A model generated the notes under the pieces. It did not search any database, was not told the DNA's origin, and saw only the letters and a list, made by a program, of their open reading frames with translations. Both the position numbers and the translations under genes were made by a program. Of a stretch of 64,000 nucleotides of DNA, positions 43,032 to 54,302 are shown piece after piece (position 1 is the first letter of the stretch; each line of letters starts with the position of its first letter). The DNA comes from Aspidapion aeneum (Eukaryota > Arthropoda > Insecta > Coleoptera > Brentidae), in assembly GCA_963576565.1 (NCBI GenBank), contig OY755039.1, forward strand, positions 132,762,095-132,826,094, read 5' to 3'.

Positions 43032-43525
43032 GGCTCCGGAACGAAATAGCGATGTACAAAATAGCGACGTACGAAATAGCGAGAAATGAAATAGCGACTA
43101 TTAAAATAGCGATGTAATGAAAGAACGACTATCAAAATAGCGATGTATCAAAATAGCGACGATCAAAATAGCGATATATCAAAATAGCGACAACCAAAAT
43201 AGCGACATATCAAAATAGCGATGTGTCAAAATACCGATGTATCAAAATACCGAATCAAACCAAACCGGATGGAATCAAACCAATCCAAATCCAAACAAAC
43301 CGAAATGCGCTATTATATCCTGCGGTATTTTGACTATACCAACTTATTTTTTCAAAAAAAAAACTTCCCTGATCCTTTTCCGGGATCCTAGAGGGTGTGA
43401 ATCCGAACCGAACCGATCTGAACCGAATTCGGTTTCGGTTCGGATTCACACTCTCTAAGTCTGGAGAGTTTCTTTTTGAAAAACTATGCTGGTTCGGTTC
43501 GGTTAGGTTTGGATTCACACCCTCT
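43032..43525. mobile_element. Solo arm of a foldback element (FB-B-like end)
   Basis: Begins GGCTCCGGAACGAAATAGCG, close to the FB-B terminus. It continues with ATAGCGATGTATCAAA-type repeats to about 43255, then the A-tract/GGGATCCTAGAGGGTGTGAA module with CCGAACC and its inverted partner (43390-43515). No inverted arm or right terminus follows, so the element is truncated. Confidence 0.75.
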
Positions 43526-44859
43526 ATAGTTCAAATTATACGCATTTGTAATGATGTCATTTTTGTTTATCTTTGTTTAGTATATTATATACAGCGGTGA
43601 CAATAAACTTTTAAAAAATAGTAGTGTCTATGATTAATTAATTTTTTAAATAGGTCGGTAATTGGTTATGTGAGGTATCCGTCACTACTAATCAAAAACA
43701 TGAGTTTGTCAACTTGTCGGAAATTATTTTAAAAAGTTGTAAAATGCCGAGAAACAAATATAATAAACTCCATACCATAATTTTTGAGATAACTTTTTGA
43801 CAGTTATCAGCTGTTTACCATAACAAATAGCATAGGCAAACGAAAAAAACTTGTCAAAAGTTATCTTAAAAATAATGATAAAGGGTGTAGGTATAAATGG
43901 AATCGCACTTCAATTTGAGAATGTGATACAGCGAGCCACAATATACCAATACGCTTTCGTGATACGGGGGCTTTATAAAAAGTGTAAATAATCGACTTTG
44001 TTCTATGACTTCTTTATTTCCCTTATTTATTTCTAATCTAAATTGCGTTTTTTTGCGTTTTCCGAAACCAGATATGCCACTATCAAACTAAATGTTATCT
44101 AGTACTTTTAGTTTCCGAGATATAACACAAAGGTAAATTTTTTATTTTCAAATTGCCCTTTTTTTCTTTGGGTTTATTCTTTAATTTTTTAAATTATTAT
44201 TAAAGAATAATTCGATGTGGACTTTTCTAAATAATTTTGCGCGAATCAAACCCTTTTATTAAAAGCTGTCCCAGAAAGGCGTATATTGTGATTACTGGAG
44301 ATTGGGTGAGAGGGTAAGCAGGGAGTCTAGAAAGCGGGAGTAGGGGCAGACAGACATCAAAGCTACAACTGCGACGATCGCGTTAGATTGCTCGCTCTAA
44401 TAATAATTACTATGCAAAATTATTAGCATATTAATTTAAGAAAATGCAATTAAAGTCGAGTTGTGTCAAATAATCATATAACCAGCAAAATATTGCTTTA
44501 CGGCCCATGTAGAACCGAACTTACATAAACATACCTAATACTTAATGATTCTGATCGTCGGCGAATCCCGAAAAGTGTGTAACTCCAATTTGACAAAATG
44601 AAAAACAGCTGACTGGAGTTTCTATTTCATTAATTTTAAAAAATCTGCTTTTCCTAGGACATACATAAATTTCTATAGTAATAGCTTTCGTTTTTAGTTA
44701 AGACCTAGATGACTACAAAATTTATCCTAATGTGGAGTTTTTCATTTTTCGGGTTTCGCCGACGTTATGTTAAATGGTTAAAGTCTAATTAGTGCAGGCG
44801 CTGTAAGTAGTTGAGTATGTAAAATATGAGGACCGCACTTTGACAGGACAGTGGATTAA
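43526..44859. other. Mostly unassigned sequence; one dispersed repeat
   Basis: 43775-43870 is an uninterrupted copy of the dispersed repeat ATAATTTTTGAGATAACTTT...TAACAAATAGCATAGG, also found at 14060-14760 (interrupted) and 31138. The remainder has no feature I recognise. Confidence 0.5.
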
Positions 44860-44869
44860 ATGTGAATGT

Positions 44870-44930
44870 ATGAAGGTTCTGAAGAAGGTCTTTAGACCGA
44901 AATGTTAATAAATGTAAATTAAAAGTTGCT
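44870..44930 (+). ncRNA. Hammerhead-like motif, PLE copy 1
   Basis: CTGAAGA (44879-44885), stem II AGGTC/GACC with TTTA loop, then GAAA. Stem III is weakened here (ATGTT against AATGT), so it is probably less competent than copy 2. Confidence 0.5.
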
Positions 44931-44932
44931 AG

Positions 44933-45208
44933 TTGATTAATGAACCACATTCCCAAGAAACCTACAAACCTAAAAAATATAAAATATATGGTTCAAGAAA
45001 AAAGAAAATCCAAAAATATACAAGCATGGGTGAAAATATGCTAAACCTCCAAACCATCGAAAACACATATAGAAACAACGCCGCAAAATTACTAAGGGAA
45101 TACAGAAATGTATTAACCAAGATCTGCAAGCAAAAAAACCGAAGAATTTTTCTACTCCAGTGCAAAAACAATGAAATCTGCCCAAAATTTTCTAAAACTA
45201 AATGTTAA
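44933..45208 (+). pseudogene. Penelope-like ORF, N-terminal fragment
   Basis: A 91-codon frame includes RNNAAKLLREYRNVLTKI and NRRIFLLQCKNNEICPKF. The last phrase resembles the N-terminal region of Penelope-like proteins (FLxxCxxxxIxPK). It lacks the reverse transcriptase and the GIY-YIG domain. The reading frame ends at a stop at 45208. Confidence 0.55.
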
Positions 45209-45431
45209 ACATATCTCCTTTAATTGTAAAAATCTAGAAAATAGTTATAAAGAATTTGTACTAACAAAATACACAAAAAGTACTCTAAACCTACTAATCA
45301 CCAAAAAAATTAGTAATTTTATAGTCGTATAGTTCGTTTTAAAAATATGTTTCGTAAAATAATGTGATGTGTCTTTTTGAACTTGTGTTTTTTGTATGTG
45401 TTTTGATTAATGTAAAGTGAAATGTGAATGT

Positions 45432-45490
45432 ATGAATGTTCTGAAGAAGGTCTTTAGACCGAAACATTAATAAATGTAAATTAAAAGTTG
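45432..45490 (+). ncRNA. Hammerhead ribozyme candidate, PLE copy 2
   Basis: The core CTGAAGA (45441-45447) agrees with CUGANGA. Stem II GGTC-TTTA-GACC is followed by GAAA, stem III is ACATT-AATA-AATGT (perfect), and cleavage is expected after a GTA triplet. Stem I is short (TT/AA plus a G-U pair). Hammerheads are established parts of PLE termini. Confidence 0.6.
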
Positions 45491-45533
45491 CTAGTTGATT
45501 AATGAACCACATTCCCAAGAAACCTACAAACCT

Positions 45534-45536
<3 letters not shown>

Positions 45537-45571
<35 letters not shown>

Positions 45572-45581
45572 TATATATATA
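45537..45581. repeat. (AT)n microsatellite
   Basis: About 22 AT dinucleotides with one G interruption, joining the PLE terminus to the next element. Confidence 0.9.
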
Positions 45582-46316
45582 GTGTGTCCACGAATTGAGT
45601 TCGGGTAAGGTATAAATGACCAAAAAATTTCGATTTAGATTCTGATTTTCTGGGAATCGCTCCTGCTTGGTCTTAAACTAACATGTTAAGAAAATGAGCC
45701 AAATCAATTAATATACAGGGTGGTTTAGTAGGTCGATTTGATAAAAAGTGTTAAGAGTAAAGTACCTTTGGTTTAAGAGATATCAGAAAAGGTAATTAAG
45801 AAAAGTTGTTTATAATTAAAAGTTACTACAGATTCTTATTTTTCATAAAAATCAGCTTAAAATCTTCGAAATTTTTTTTTCAAAATCGACCTATAAAATC
45901 AGAGTTGGCTGATTTTTCTGAAAATTGCAAATCTGCCGTCACACACTAAACAACTCTTCTTAATAACATTTTCCGATATCTTTTAAAACAAGGGTATTTT
46001 ACTCTTAACACTTTTTAGTAAATCAGCCTACTAAACCACCCTGTAGATTATTTGATTTGATTCATTTTTTTAACATCTTAGTTTCAGACCAAGCAGGCGC
46101 AATTCCCAGAAAATCAGAATTTAAATCGAACAATTTTTGTCATTTGTACCTTACATCATCAAATCAGCCTACTAAACCACCCTGTATATTAATTGATTTG
46201 GCTCATTTTTTTAACTTCTTAGTTTGAGACCAAGCAGGTGCAATTCCCAGAAAATCAGAATCTGAATCGAACATTTTTTGTCATTTATACCTTACTCGAA
46301 CTCTATCCGTGGACAT
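45582..46316. mobile_element. Inverted-repeat element, ~735 bp
   Basis: The left TGTCCACGAATTGAGTTCGG...GGTAAGGTATAAATGACCAA pairs with the right TTATACCTTACTCGAACTCT...CCGTGGACA. The match continues through TTCTGATTTTCTGGGAATCG, GCTTGGTCT and GAGCCAAATCAATTAATATACAGG, about 150 bp in all. The surrounding bases are TA-rich, so a TA TSD is possible. A partial third copy of the arm lies near 46060-46170. Confidence 0.75.
45716..46043. mobile_element. Nested 328-bp MITE with TA TSD
   Basis: CAGGGTGGTTTAGTAGG and the inverted CCTACTAAACCACCCTG with TA on both sides. The inner GTGTTAAGAGTAAA/TTTACTCTTAACAC also pair. The end sequence is of the Tc1/mariner-MITE type. Confidence 0.75.
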
Positions 46317-46650
46317 TATATTAGTTTAAAAAGATTCGGGTTCATTGGCCATTTTGTTTTAAATTACGAAAAGAAGGACGCTTTTGCAAATAGTTGCTGA
46401 GGTTCGGAAGGCGTGAGTAAGGTCAGAACTTATTAAATTGCATGTGCTGGGTCCTCTTTTTTGATTATATGAATACCACCTGTTTAACCTATATTTGGAA
46501 AAAACGCAGCTACAAAAATGGCCCCCAAAAATTTCGAAAAACCAAAAGTGGTTAATATTTTCAACCCTTGGCCCGAAGCCCCCCAAAATGTCCCGGCCAG
46601 TTGTGCTCCTGCAGATCCAAAGCAGTCATGTAAAAATACTCTGCCAATAT
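46317..46650. other. No recognised feature
   Basis: Intergenic; one meaningless minus-strand frame. Confidence 0.4.
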
Positions 46651-48130
46651 GTGGGCCCCTAAGCTCACACTAGGTAGGTATCTACTATAGTTATAGCGTA
46701 CGTGTGAGCTTATATAACTAAAAACTAAAATAAATTTTATTCAACCCCAGACTAAATTACCTTTCGTTTGATACAACACAAGCCATGTTTTGACTTAAAC
46801 TCAAATTTTTGAAATCTACCCCAACCCTTAAAAAAAACTAAAATATATTTTGTTTAACTCCAAACTCAATTACCTTTCGTTTGATATCACACACGCCACA
46901 TTTTCACATAAACTCTAATTTTTAAAATCTACCCCCACCCTTTTATTTGGCTTGTGTTTGGTGGATTTTGTTCATTTTTAAATGGGATCATCTCGACCTA
47001 AGATCCAGCCTAGGTACCAAATTTCATTGAAATCGGGCAAGCGGTTTTTGAGTTATGCGCGTTGGTCGTTACAGACAGACATACAGACATACAGACATAC
47101 AGACATACAGACATACAGACATACAGACATACAGACATACAGACATACAGACATACAGACATACAGACATACAGACATACAGACATACAGACATACAGAC
47201 ATACAGACATACAGACATACAGACATACAGACATACAGACATACAGACATACAGACATACAGACATACAGACATACAGACATACAGACATACAGACATAC
47301 AGACATACAGACATACAGACATACAGACATACAGACATACAGACATACAGACATACAGACATACAGACATACAGACATACAGACATACAGACATACAGAC
47401 ATACAGACATACAGACATACAGACATACAGACATACAGACATACAGACATACAGACATACAGACATACAGACATACAGACATACAGACATACAGACATAC
47501 AGACATACAGACATACAGACATACAGACATACAGACATACAGACATACAGACATACAGACATACAGACATACAGACATACAGACATACAGACATACAGAC
47601 ATACAGACATACAGACATACAGACATACAGACATACAGACATACAGACATACAGACATACAGACATACAGACATACAGACATACAGACATACAGACATAC
47701 AGACATACAGACATACAGACATACAGACATACAGACATACAGACATACAGACATACAGACATACAGACATACAGACATACAGACATACAGACATACAGAC
47801 ATACAGACATACAGACATACAGACATACAGACATACAGACATACAGACATACAGACATACAGACATACAGACATACAGACATACAGACATACAGACATAC
47901 AGACATACAGACATACAGACATACAGACATACAGACATACAGACATACAGACATACAGACATACAGACATACAGACAGACAGACGGCGCAACAAAAAAGT
48001 TTCAAAATCATCTGAAACGCAAAGATATATAAAAAATTTTGAAATCGGAGCAACTTTTTTTTTCTTAAAAAAATTAGGATCACCATAGCTCACACTACTA
48101 TAGTATAGTATATGTGTGAGGTAATATGCC
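46651..48130. mobile_element. Probable element bounded by CTCACAC hairpins, carrying a microsatellite
   Basis: Each end has a small hairpin: TAAGCTCACAC...GTGTGAGCTTA at 46661-46713, and TAGCTCACAC...GTGTGAGGTA near 48086-48124. Inside are two ~115-bp repeats (ATTACCTTTCGTTTGATA near 46755 and 46870). A common insect-repeat phrase (TTTCATTGAAATCGGGCAAG) follows, then the ACAGACAT array and its flank. The superfamily is unknown and the limits are approximate. Confidence 0.45.
47071..47985. repeat. (ACAGACAT)n array, ~114 copies
   Basis: About 0.9 kb of a visually uninterrupted 8-bp unit, opening and closing with ACAGACAGAC. The period-8 peptides TDIQTYRH and MSVCLYVC on the two strands are artefacts. 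Confidence 0.97.
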
Positions 48131-48283
48131 CTTGCTTATATACATATGTTTGGCTGCAGGTTGGTTGAAAAATCACTGAATGAAAATAAAAAAACAATTT
48201 TACACACATTTTTATTTGTTTTATTAATTTTTTTCACATTAGTGTTTATCAGTTAACTTAAATATAACGATTTAATATTACTT

Positions 48284-48536
48284 ATTGCAATAAAGTCAGG
48301 CTGTAATTGTGCCGATTCTTTTCCAGTGAAAACTGACAATTGATCTTTCAAAATTGACATACCAAAGTCGAATTTATAAATCCAGTCGTTTATTTTCCAT
48401 TAATAATGGCGGCACTATTAATTCCGGCTCTTATAATACACAAAGGCCTAATTTTGATAGAAGATAGCTGTTCTTATAATGTGAAACTGTCAGAATAGTG
48501 CCCGGCACAATTACTGCTTGGCTTTATTGCAATAAG
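48284..48536. mobile_element. ~250-bp MITE at the ferritin 3' end
   Basis: The left ACTTATTGCAATAAAGTCAG...TAATTGTGCC pairs with the right GGCACAATTACTGCTTGGCTTTATTGCAATAAGT, about 37 bp. The rest of the interior is weakly palindromic. The right TIR overlaps the ferritin 3' UTR. Confidence 0.7.
48523..48528 (-). promoter_or_regulatory. Candidate ferritin polyadenylation signal
   Basis: AATAAA on the minus strand lies about 30 nt after the ferritin stop codon. It sits inside the TIR of the MITE at 48284-48536, so the signal may have been donated by the transposon. Confidence 0.55.
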
Positions 48537-48557
48537 TCCCTATTAATATTTTTTTCA

Positions 48558-48737
48558 CTATTTATACACCTTTTGGTTGTTAGTATCATTGGATATATCT
48601 TTGACATACATCAAGTTGTCTTTGGATCTTTCAACAAACGATTCGTACAGGTGTTTATCGAACAGATATTCCCCTACATCGCTGCTAACCATTTTTGATC
48701 TTGCATTTAATCTTGCCATTGTGCAGATTGACTCATT
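48558..48737 (-). CDS. Fer3HCH: Ferritin heavy chain, exon 4 (C-terminus)
   Basis: After a TGCATTTTTAG acceptor, phase 0, it encodes 59 residues to TAG: NESICTMARLNARSKM, then GEYLFDKHLYES, the conserved ferritin C-terminal helix E region, and a ~25-residue extra tail ending NNQKVYK. It joins exon 3 at the EQ that ends helix D's metal-ligand motif. The spacing to EYLFDKH is within a few residues of vertebrate H-ferritin. A possible AATAAA follows. Exon assignment rests on family alignment from memory. Confidence 0.85.
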   Translation of the reverse strand, partial: NESICTMARLNARSKMVSSDVGEYLFDKHLYESFVERSKDNLMYVKDISNDTNNQKVYK

Positions 48738-50444
48738 CTAAAAATGCAAAATAAATATTTAGCCGAGATACCACTTCCGATTGTCCAAGATGTATAGTTT
48801 TTGCAAAGTCACCTGAAATGCTCCTAATACGGGGTACTATCAATTTCATGAAATTTTGCTTCAATCTGCCCTTCAAAAGTTATCCAAATTCATATAAAAT
48901 CTTCCTGGTATAATTTCAACCCCACCGACAGAGAAAAGGCGCGACTCTTTGCGGGCCGACGACAAAGTCTTTGTTTTCTGACCGACCCAGCACAGGTGGC
49001 TAGACGGCATTTGATTGGCAGATTTTTTTGAGATGCGCTTTTAATTGCTTTCAGGTGTTCTTTGCGGGACTCCTTTAGTCGGCAGTATGCAGAATTAAAA
49101 AATATAAAAAAATAAATCAGTGTCGTTTCTGTAGGTATAGGCAGTACTGGGTATAGGAATAGAAAGTTTTATTATCTATTTTTATTTCTTTAGTTTACGC
49201 CATAATTAAATGAAATAATTTTCATGAGTATATCTACCGCCGCCCATGTCACTTTCTTTAAAGGATATGCCGATGGTCGGCTTTAACCTTGGTTCAACTG
49301 ACTTTGCAAAAACTATACATACAATGCCGTTCCTACGAAGAAAGCCGCATGTAGAAATTTGACGTTTTGAGAAAAAACAGGTTTAAAGTTTTGTACATTT
49401 TTATTATCTTATAATTTTGAAATAAAAAGTGATTGGTTTTCTTTTTTTAAAATTTTACTTCAAAGTGGTGAGGAAATTTAATTAAATCAAGTTATTTTAT
49501 TCCAAATGTGTATTTTCACTGAAAACCGCGCCACATACGGCGTTTCTGCTAGGGTTGGGTTCGGTTTGCTGTATTGCCATTCGATACTAACGGAATAGCC
49601 GCATGTGAGTGTTTATACCTGTACTTTTTTTTCGTAAAGTTTTTACATTTTTTCGTAAAGTTTTTACATTTTTTCTATTTTAACATTTTTCTATTATCAG
49701 GACAGTATTGTCGATATATTTTTTTTTAATTTACGAAGGTAAACAATGATCTATAACAGCATATTTTTATTTGACTTTTTAGGTCAATTTATTATATTTT
49801 AATTCATTTTATCAGGACATGAGGATCAAAATTGGGCACTTTTGGAGGGGAGAAAAAGAGAAACTGACACCAGAATTTTAAGGGTAATTTAAAAGAGAAA
49901 ACCGTAGACATTTTCTTTGTTGAACCAGGTTTGAAACACTTTCAATAAATTACGTCATTGATTGGTGACGTCACAACCCTGAAATGTCGTGTCATTAATG
50001 CTCAAAAATAATTGAAAACCGAATACCATCTGTATTTTCTACCAACAATTTGGTAATATCTAGAAAAAGTTAAAAAGGTTTTGTTAATTATTTTTAATTA
50101 TTTATTAAATCAGTTTAAATAATGATATTCCCACTCGTTAGCAATAACGTCGCTTTCAAACCAATTTCAATGGTTTCGAAACTAGCTTTTCCTTAGTTTC
50201 GAACCATTGCATGCATTTTTTACCTATAGTCCACATTATAACTTTTTTATATCTTTGCTTCTCACTCTTTTCCACAGACACAGAAATAGAAGCCAGTTGC
50301 AAGTCGTTCGACTGCGGACTAGCCATTGTCTCTAACGTCTGTTCTTGAAATCTTTCCTATAGGAACGTTTTACGGAAATCACATAATCCGTATTCTTAAG
50401 CTCTTATAGGAGGGATAACTTCTATAGTGCAAAAATATTAACAT
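48738..50444. other. Ferritin intron 3, first part, no recognised gene
   Basis: Intron 3 runs 48738-53960. In this part I see only a short tandem duplication TTCGTAAAGTTTTTACATTT near 49629-49672 and no supported gene. Confidence 0.5.
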
Positions 50445-52035
50445 AATGCTGCTTTTAGTTTTTTAAATGCTTGGTCACATTCGGTAATCCATCGGTAAGA
50501 AATTTTGTCTTCTGTAAGTCTATGTAATGGAGACGCTTTTTTGGCGAATCCTTCTACGATTTGTAGTATGTACATAGAGTCAGAAAGCTTTTTAATTCAT
50601 TTTTGTCACGAGGTTGATGCCATTCTTTTATTGCTTGGAACTTCTTTCCATCAGTTTGGTTACCTTCTGGGGAAACGACGTGACCCAGGAACTCAACTTT
50701 TTCTTGGAATAGAAAACATTTCTTTGGGTTTAATTTAAGATTTGCATTTCTGATTCTTGAAAATACTTCTTGTACCTTGTCTAGATGAATTTGGAATGAT
50801 TTCCTCATTACTATGACATCATCCAGGTAGACTAGGCGGGTTTTCCAAGTAAGGCCTCATAAAGCGACTCCCATTAGTCTTTTAAATGTAGCTAGGGTAT
50901 TGCATAGGCCAAATGGCATCACATAAAAGTGAAAAAGTCCACTTCCGGCAGAGAATGCTGTCTTCTCCTTATCTCTTTCGATGATTCCGACTTGCCTATA
51001 CCCACTTTTTAGGTCAAGAGTAGAAAACGCGCTGTGTGTCGTCTATTGTTGGTACCGGGTAACTATCTTTCTCAGTCACATCTTTAAGTGTCCGATAGTT
51101 GATACAAAATCTAGTACTTCCCTCTTTTTTAGTGACCAACACCACAGGAGATCGCCAAGTACTTGACGACTCTTCAATAACACTTTTTTAATGAGATTGT
51201 AAACTTCTTCTTGTTTGGCCATTGGTAGTCTTCTTTGGCGCTGTCTTATCGGTTGGGCATCGCCAGTGCTGATAACAATACGGTTTGTGCTTCCCGAAGT
51301 ACCCTTAGTTTCGAAAATATTACTTTGTTTTCTATAAACTCTTTCACTTTACGAAATTCTTCTGGAGTGAGATGTTTTCAAGTAGACCGAAATTGCTGGA
51401 GTACCTCCGTTGGTAACTTGCTGTTATCCTCGGTAGTTGGCTCTTCACATCTTGTCACTTTCTGGACTGGTTTAAATAATGCTACTCCCCTTATTAATTT
51501 TGACACTATTTAGAAAAATATTGGCGACTCTAATTAGGATGTCTTTATCGGTTTTAACTAGTGACTTTGCAACGAGGTAGGTGTTGGTGTATTCTGTTGA
51601 CTTATGAGTCCGACGCAGCTTGGTGTCTCTAGCCTACCAAAAATTATGGTCTTACTGTTACCGACCAATATTGTTGTGCATACTGTCACCACCTTAACTG
51701 GTTCTTGATTAAAGTTACTATTTGATAAAATGAACTTTTCGTTCCCAAATCTTATGGTATTAAGTTTATTATCAAATGCAAATCCATATATACTTATCAA
51801 GTCCATTCTCAAAATAAATAAAATCTTCTATATCTGCAGCTAATACAGTGTGGCGAATCTTCAACCTTCCCAGCTGTAGGTCTATGTCTGTCTGACCCAA
51901 TACGTCAGCAGATTCTCCAGTCACAGTTTTTAGTGTTATTTTCTTTTCTGTTAGTCGAATTTTATATCTCGTTGCAATTTTGAACTTAAGCAATGTTATG
52001 GCAGCACCGGTGTCTACTGTTATATTAACTTGTCT
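50445..52035 (-). pseudogene. Ty3/gypsy pol relic
   Basis: On the minus strand, in order: protease (TVDTGAAITLLK near 52000); reverse transcriptase pieces (WRSPVVLVTKKEGSTRF near 51140, [20 protein letters not shown] near 50930, VYLDDVIV near 50830, FLGHVVSPEGN near 50670); and the tether region (FAKKASPLHRL and WITECDQAFKKLKAAL, 50450-50540). The many frameshifts and stops (for example a TAG just before the YLDD block) show it is dead. No LTRs or integrase are seen. It is embedded in ferritin intron 3. Confidence 0.9.
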
Positions 52036-52205
52036 TTAAGGTTTTAAGCTCCTGATGGAGTAAATTTTGGGGGCTACATTCCCATTAGCCAACACCCGCC
52101 CCTCTGCGTTGAATAGTTTTAGTTTTTCCTGATTTCTTCTTTGGTACTTTGTTCCGCTAGGTGAGACCTCATTTGGACATGAAAATCGTGTTGAAAATGC
52201 GATTT

Positions 52206-53526
52206 GATCTTGGACCCCCGTGGGTGTACAGCTTTCGAACTGCCCACGAAAAAATACAAGAGAAACAAAATCTTGCTATGCCCGCTTAGCCACGAAAAAT
52301 GTTTGTTTTTTGTAATATAAAATGCTTCTAGACCAAAAACGGAGAGCCTTTCAGATTGTTTGCATTGACTATTCCATTTATATAAGGTATTCCTAATAGT
52401 CATCTTAGTCATAGTTTTAAATTCAAATCAAGCCTGAGATAAAATATGTTATCTTATTTTTCTTATTTATCCCTTGCCCTTATGCCACTAAATTCTCCTG
52501 ATCATAGTTTTAGTTGTTTTAACTGTTTATAGTATATTATCTGTGCTTAGGTAGCTCTGTAAATTATTAAGGATTATGATTATGGTTTGCGATTGTTTTC
52601 GGAGTAAAGTAAACAGATTAGTTACTAAGATGAGTACTATTTTGTGAGAGTTGATTTTTGTTAGACTGATGTAATATTGAAGGTATTGTTGGTGACTAGG
52701 AAACCTAAGAAGAGTTGATAGATCGTTTTCTTTTCCAGTTTATAATATTCTTAGTGTGAACATAGAATATCGGTCACCTAGACTTTGGGTTGGTTCATTT
52801 CATCAGTCTACTTTGCAGTTTTTAAGTTGTTGTTTTTATTACCGAATTTACGTGTTTGTCGTCCTATTATTTTAAAATCTTTTGTAGATTTAACCATCTA
52901 CAATCAGAAGTTTGTTAGTTTTCATGATGAAAATTGATAGTGAAATGAAATAAATGGATCCATGACGGATCTGACATCTTCCTAGCTAGCCTATTGGCAC
53001 AAATGAAGATATGATTATCATCTTTGAAAACACTTTTTTGTAAATATCTCGGAAAGTAATACTCCTATGAAGTTTTTGGTTATGAAAGAAATTATTGATC
53101 ATAATCTAGTCCACTACCAAACCGCATATTGATGCGATGCTCCGTTAAAAAGTTAGCGTTTTAAAAAATTTCTAATTGTCAAAAAACTGCCATTAGCGTT
53201 AATGGATTTTGACGAAAAATCAGCTGGTTAGAGTGTCCAAGACTATTTTACCTTAAAATTTTATGAAAATCGGTTCAGCAGTTTAGGAGCTGTCGTGTTA
53301 CTGACAGAAAAAAAAATAGACACACACACACAGACATCACTACGATATTGATAGGATATGTGCTATAAATATCTAAATAATTTTTTTTTAACAAACGTGG
53401 AATTTCGTACCCGTGAATTTAAAAATCAAACAAGTTTCGTGGCTAATCGGGCAAAAAGGAGTTTTTGTTTTTCTCATATTTTTCCGTGGGTAGCTTGAAA
53501 GCTTAACCTCACGGGGGTCCAAGATC
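52206..53526. mobile_element. 1.3-kb TIR element with ~95-bp ends
   Basis: The left GATCTTGGACCCCCGTGGG...CCCACGAAAAAATA...TTAGCCACGAAAAATG pairs with the right CTAATCGGGC...CCACGGGGGTCCAAGATC-type sequence over about 95 bp. The interior (52310-53400) lacks a recognisable gene. No clear TSD is seen. A phrase AATTTCGTACCCGTGAATTT inside the right end recurs at 53843 outside the element. Confidence 0.7.
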
Positions 53527-53960
53527 TAATAGACACCTAATAAGTGTTGACAGTTAACTGTTTCGTCTTTATGGGACTCCTCAGAACACTGCTAGGTCAA
53601 TGTGACAATTCTTGCGAATTGAATTAGACGCTTTTGTCTTTAATCATAAGTAAATAGTGAGAAAACAATCGCAAGAAGCGCCATCTCCCGAGATACGAGA
53701 GAAACAAAACACAAAAGCAGGCGAAAAACAGCTATACATATCGAGCAATGAGAAGATCGAATACAAATAAAAGGAAACAAACTATAGTCCGTGACCTACG
53801 ACAGCTCTTCTGTCTTTCAGGCCAGATCAACGCATATATATAATTTCGTACCCGTGAATTTAAAAATCAAAAATTTTAGGCTTGTTGAAAGAATATCTGT
53901 TTAAAAAATATTCAAACACAAATTGTGGCTAATTTGGTATGCAATTTCTTTGATAGTTAC

Positions 53961-54047
53961 CTGCTCTTTTAAAAAACTGGTCGTTATAAAATCTGCCAAT
54001 TGCCAGTCATTGTGTTCCTCTGCTATAACTACTACATTTTGAAGTTT
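53961..54047 (-). CDS. Fer3HCH: Ferritin heavy chain, exon 3
   Basis: The acceptor CTTTTTAG precedes AAACTTCAA. It has 29 codons: KLQNVVVIAEEHNDWQLADF, then ITTSFLKEQ, ending exactly at a GTAACT donor. It matches ferritin helix D and the LADF/DFL.T.FL.EQ motif; the last residue is the ligand equivalent to human H-chain Gln141. Reading past the donor gives a stop 20 codons on, so splicing to exon 4 is required. Both boundaries are phase 0. Confidence 0.93.
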
Positions 54048-54148
54048 CTAAAAAGTACAATTTTTTTGTTCTGTTTGGTTAAATATACAAGATATTTAAG
54101 TAATTCAATGTTGATCGCCTGTTAAAATATTCACATTATAGAACTCAC

Positions 54149-54302
54149 TTCTTTAATACAAGACTCCATTAAAGCAGCTTCCTCAAAGGTCTTGGAAAGA
54201 TCTTTCCATTCATCAATACGTACGCAAAACTCTGGTACCGTAACTTGACCCCCTCTCATAAGGACATAATTTAGAAAAATTATGGCATGTTCGAGTTCTT
54301 CT
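54149..54302 (-). CDS. Fer3HCH: Ferritin heavy chain, exon 2
   Basis: Starts after TTTTTTTCAG; its first A completes the Lys codon split by intron 1. It ends at a GTGAGT donor 101 bp before exon 3. It encodes EELEHAIIFLNYVLMRGG, with ferroxidase residues equivalent to Glu61, Glu62 and His65, then the B-C loop and EEAALMESCIKE, which contains the Glu107 equivalent. Codon phase and length agree with the family. Confidence 0.94.

Larger units (their letters stand above)
44860..45540 (+). mobile_element. Penelope-like element 5' end with duplicated terminal region
   Basis: A ~125-bp direct repeat at about 44860-44985 and 45415-45536 carries AATGTGAATGTATGAA, a hammerhead-like motif and TTGCTAGTTGATTAATGAAC. 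Between the copies is the beginning of an ORF of PLE type. This repeated terminus plus internal hammerhead fits the partial-tandem structure known for PLEs. The element is cut off at 45209 and again in the (AT)n tract. Confidence 0.7.

Noticed and set aside
46982..48093. Large frames encoding TDIQTYRH or MSVCLYVC repeats
   Set aside because: Artefact of the 8-bp (ACAGACAT)n array, open on both strands.
53901..53960. Ferritin C-terminus by direct read-through of exon 3
   Set aside because: It drops the conserved EYLFDK helix. A GTAACT donor after EQ and the matching exon at 48558-48737 explain the gene better.
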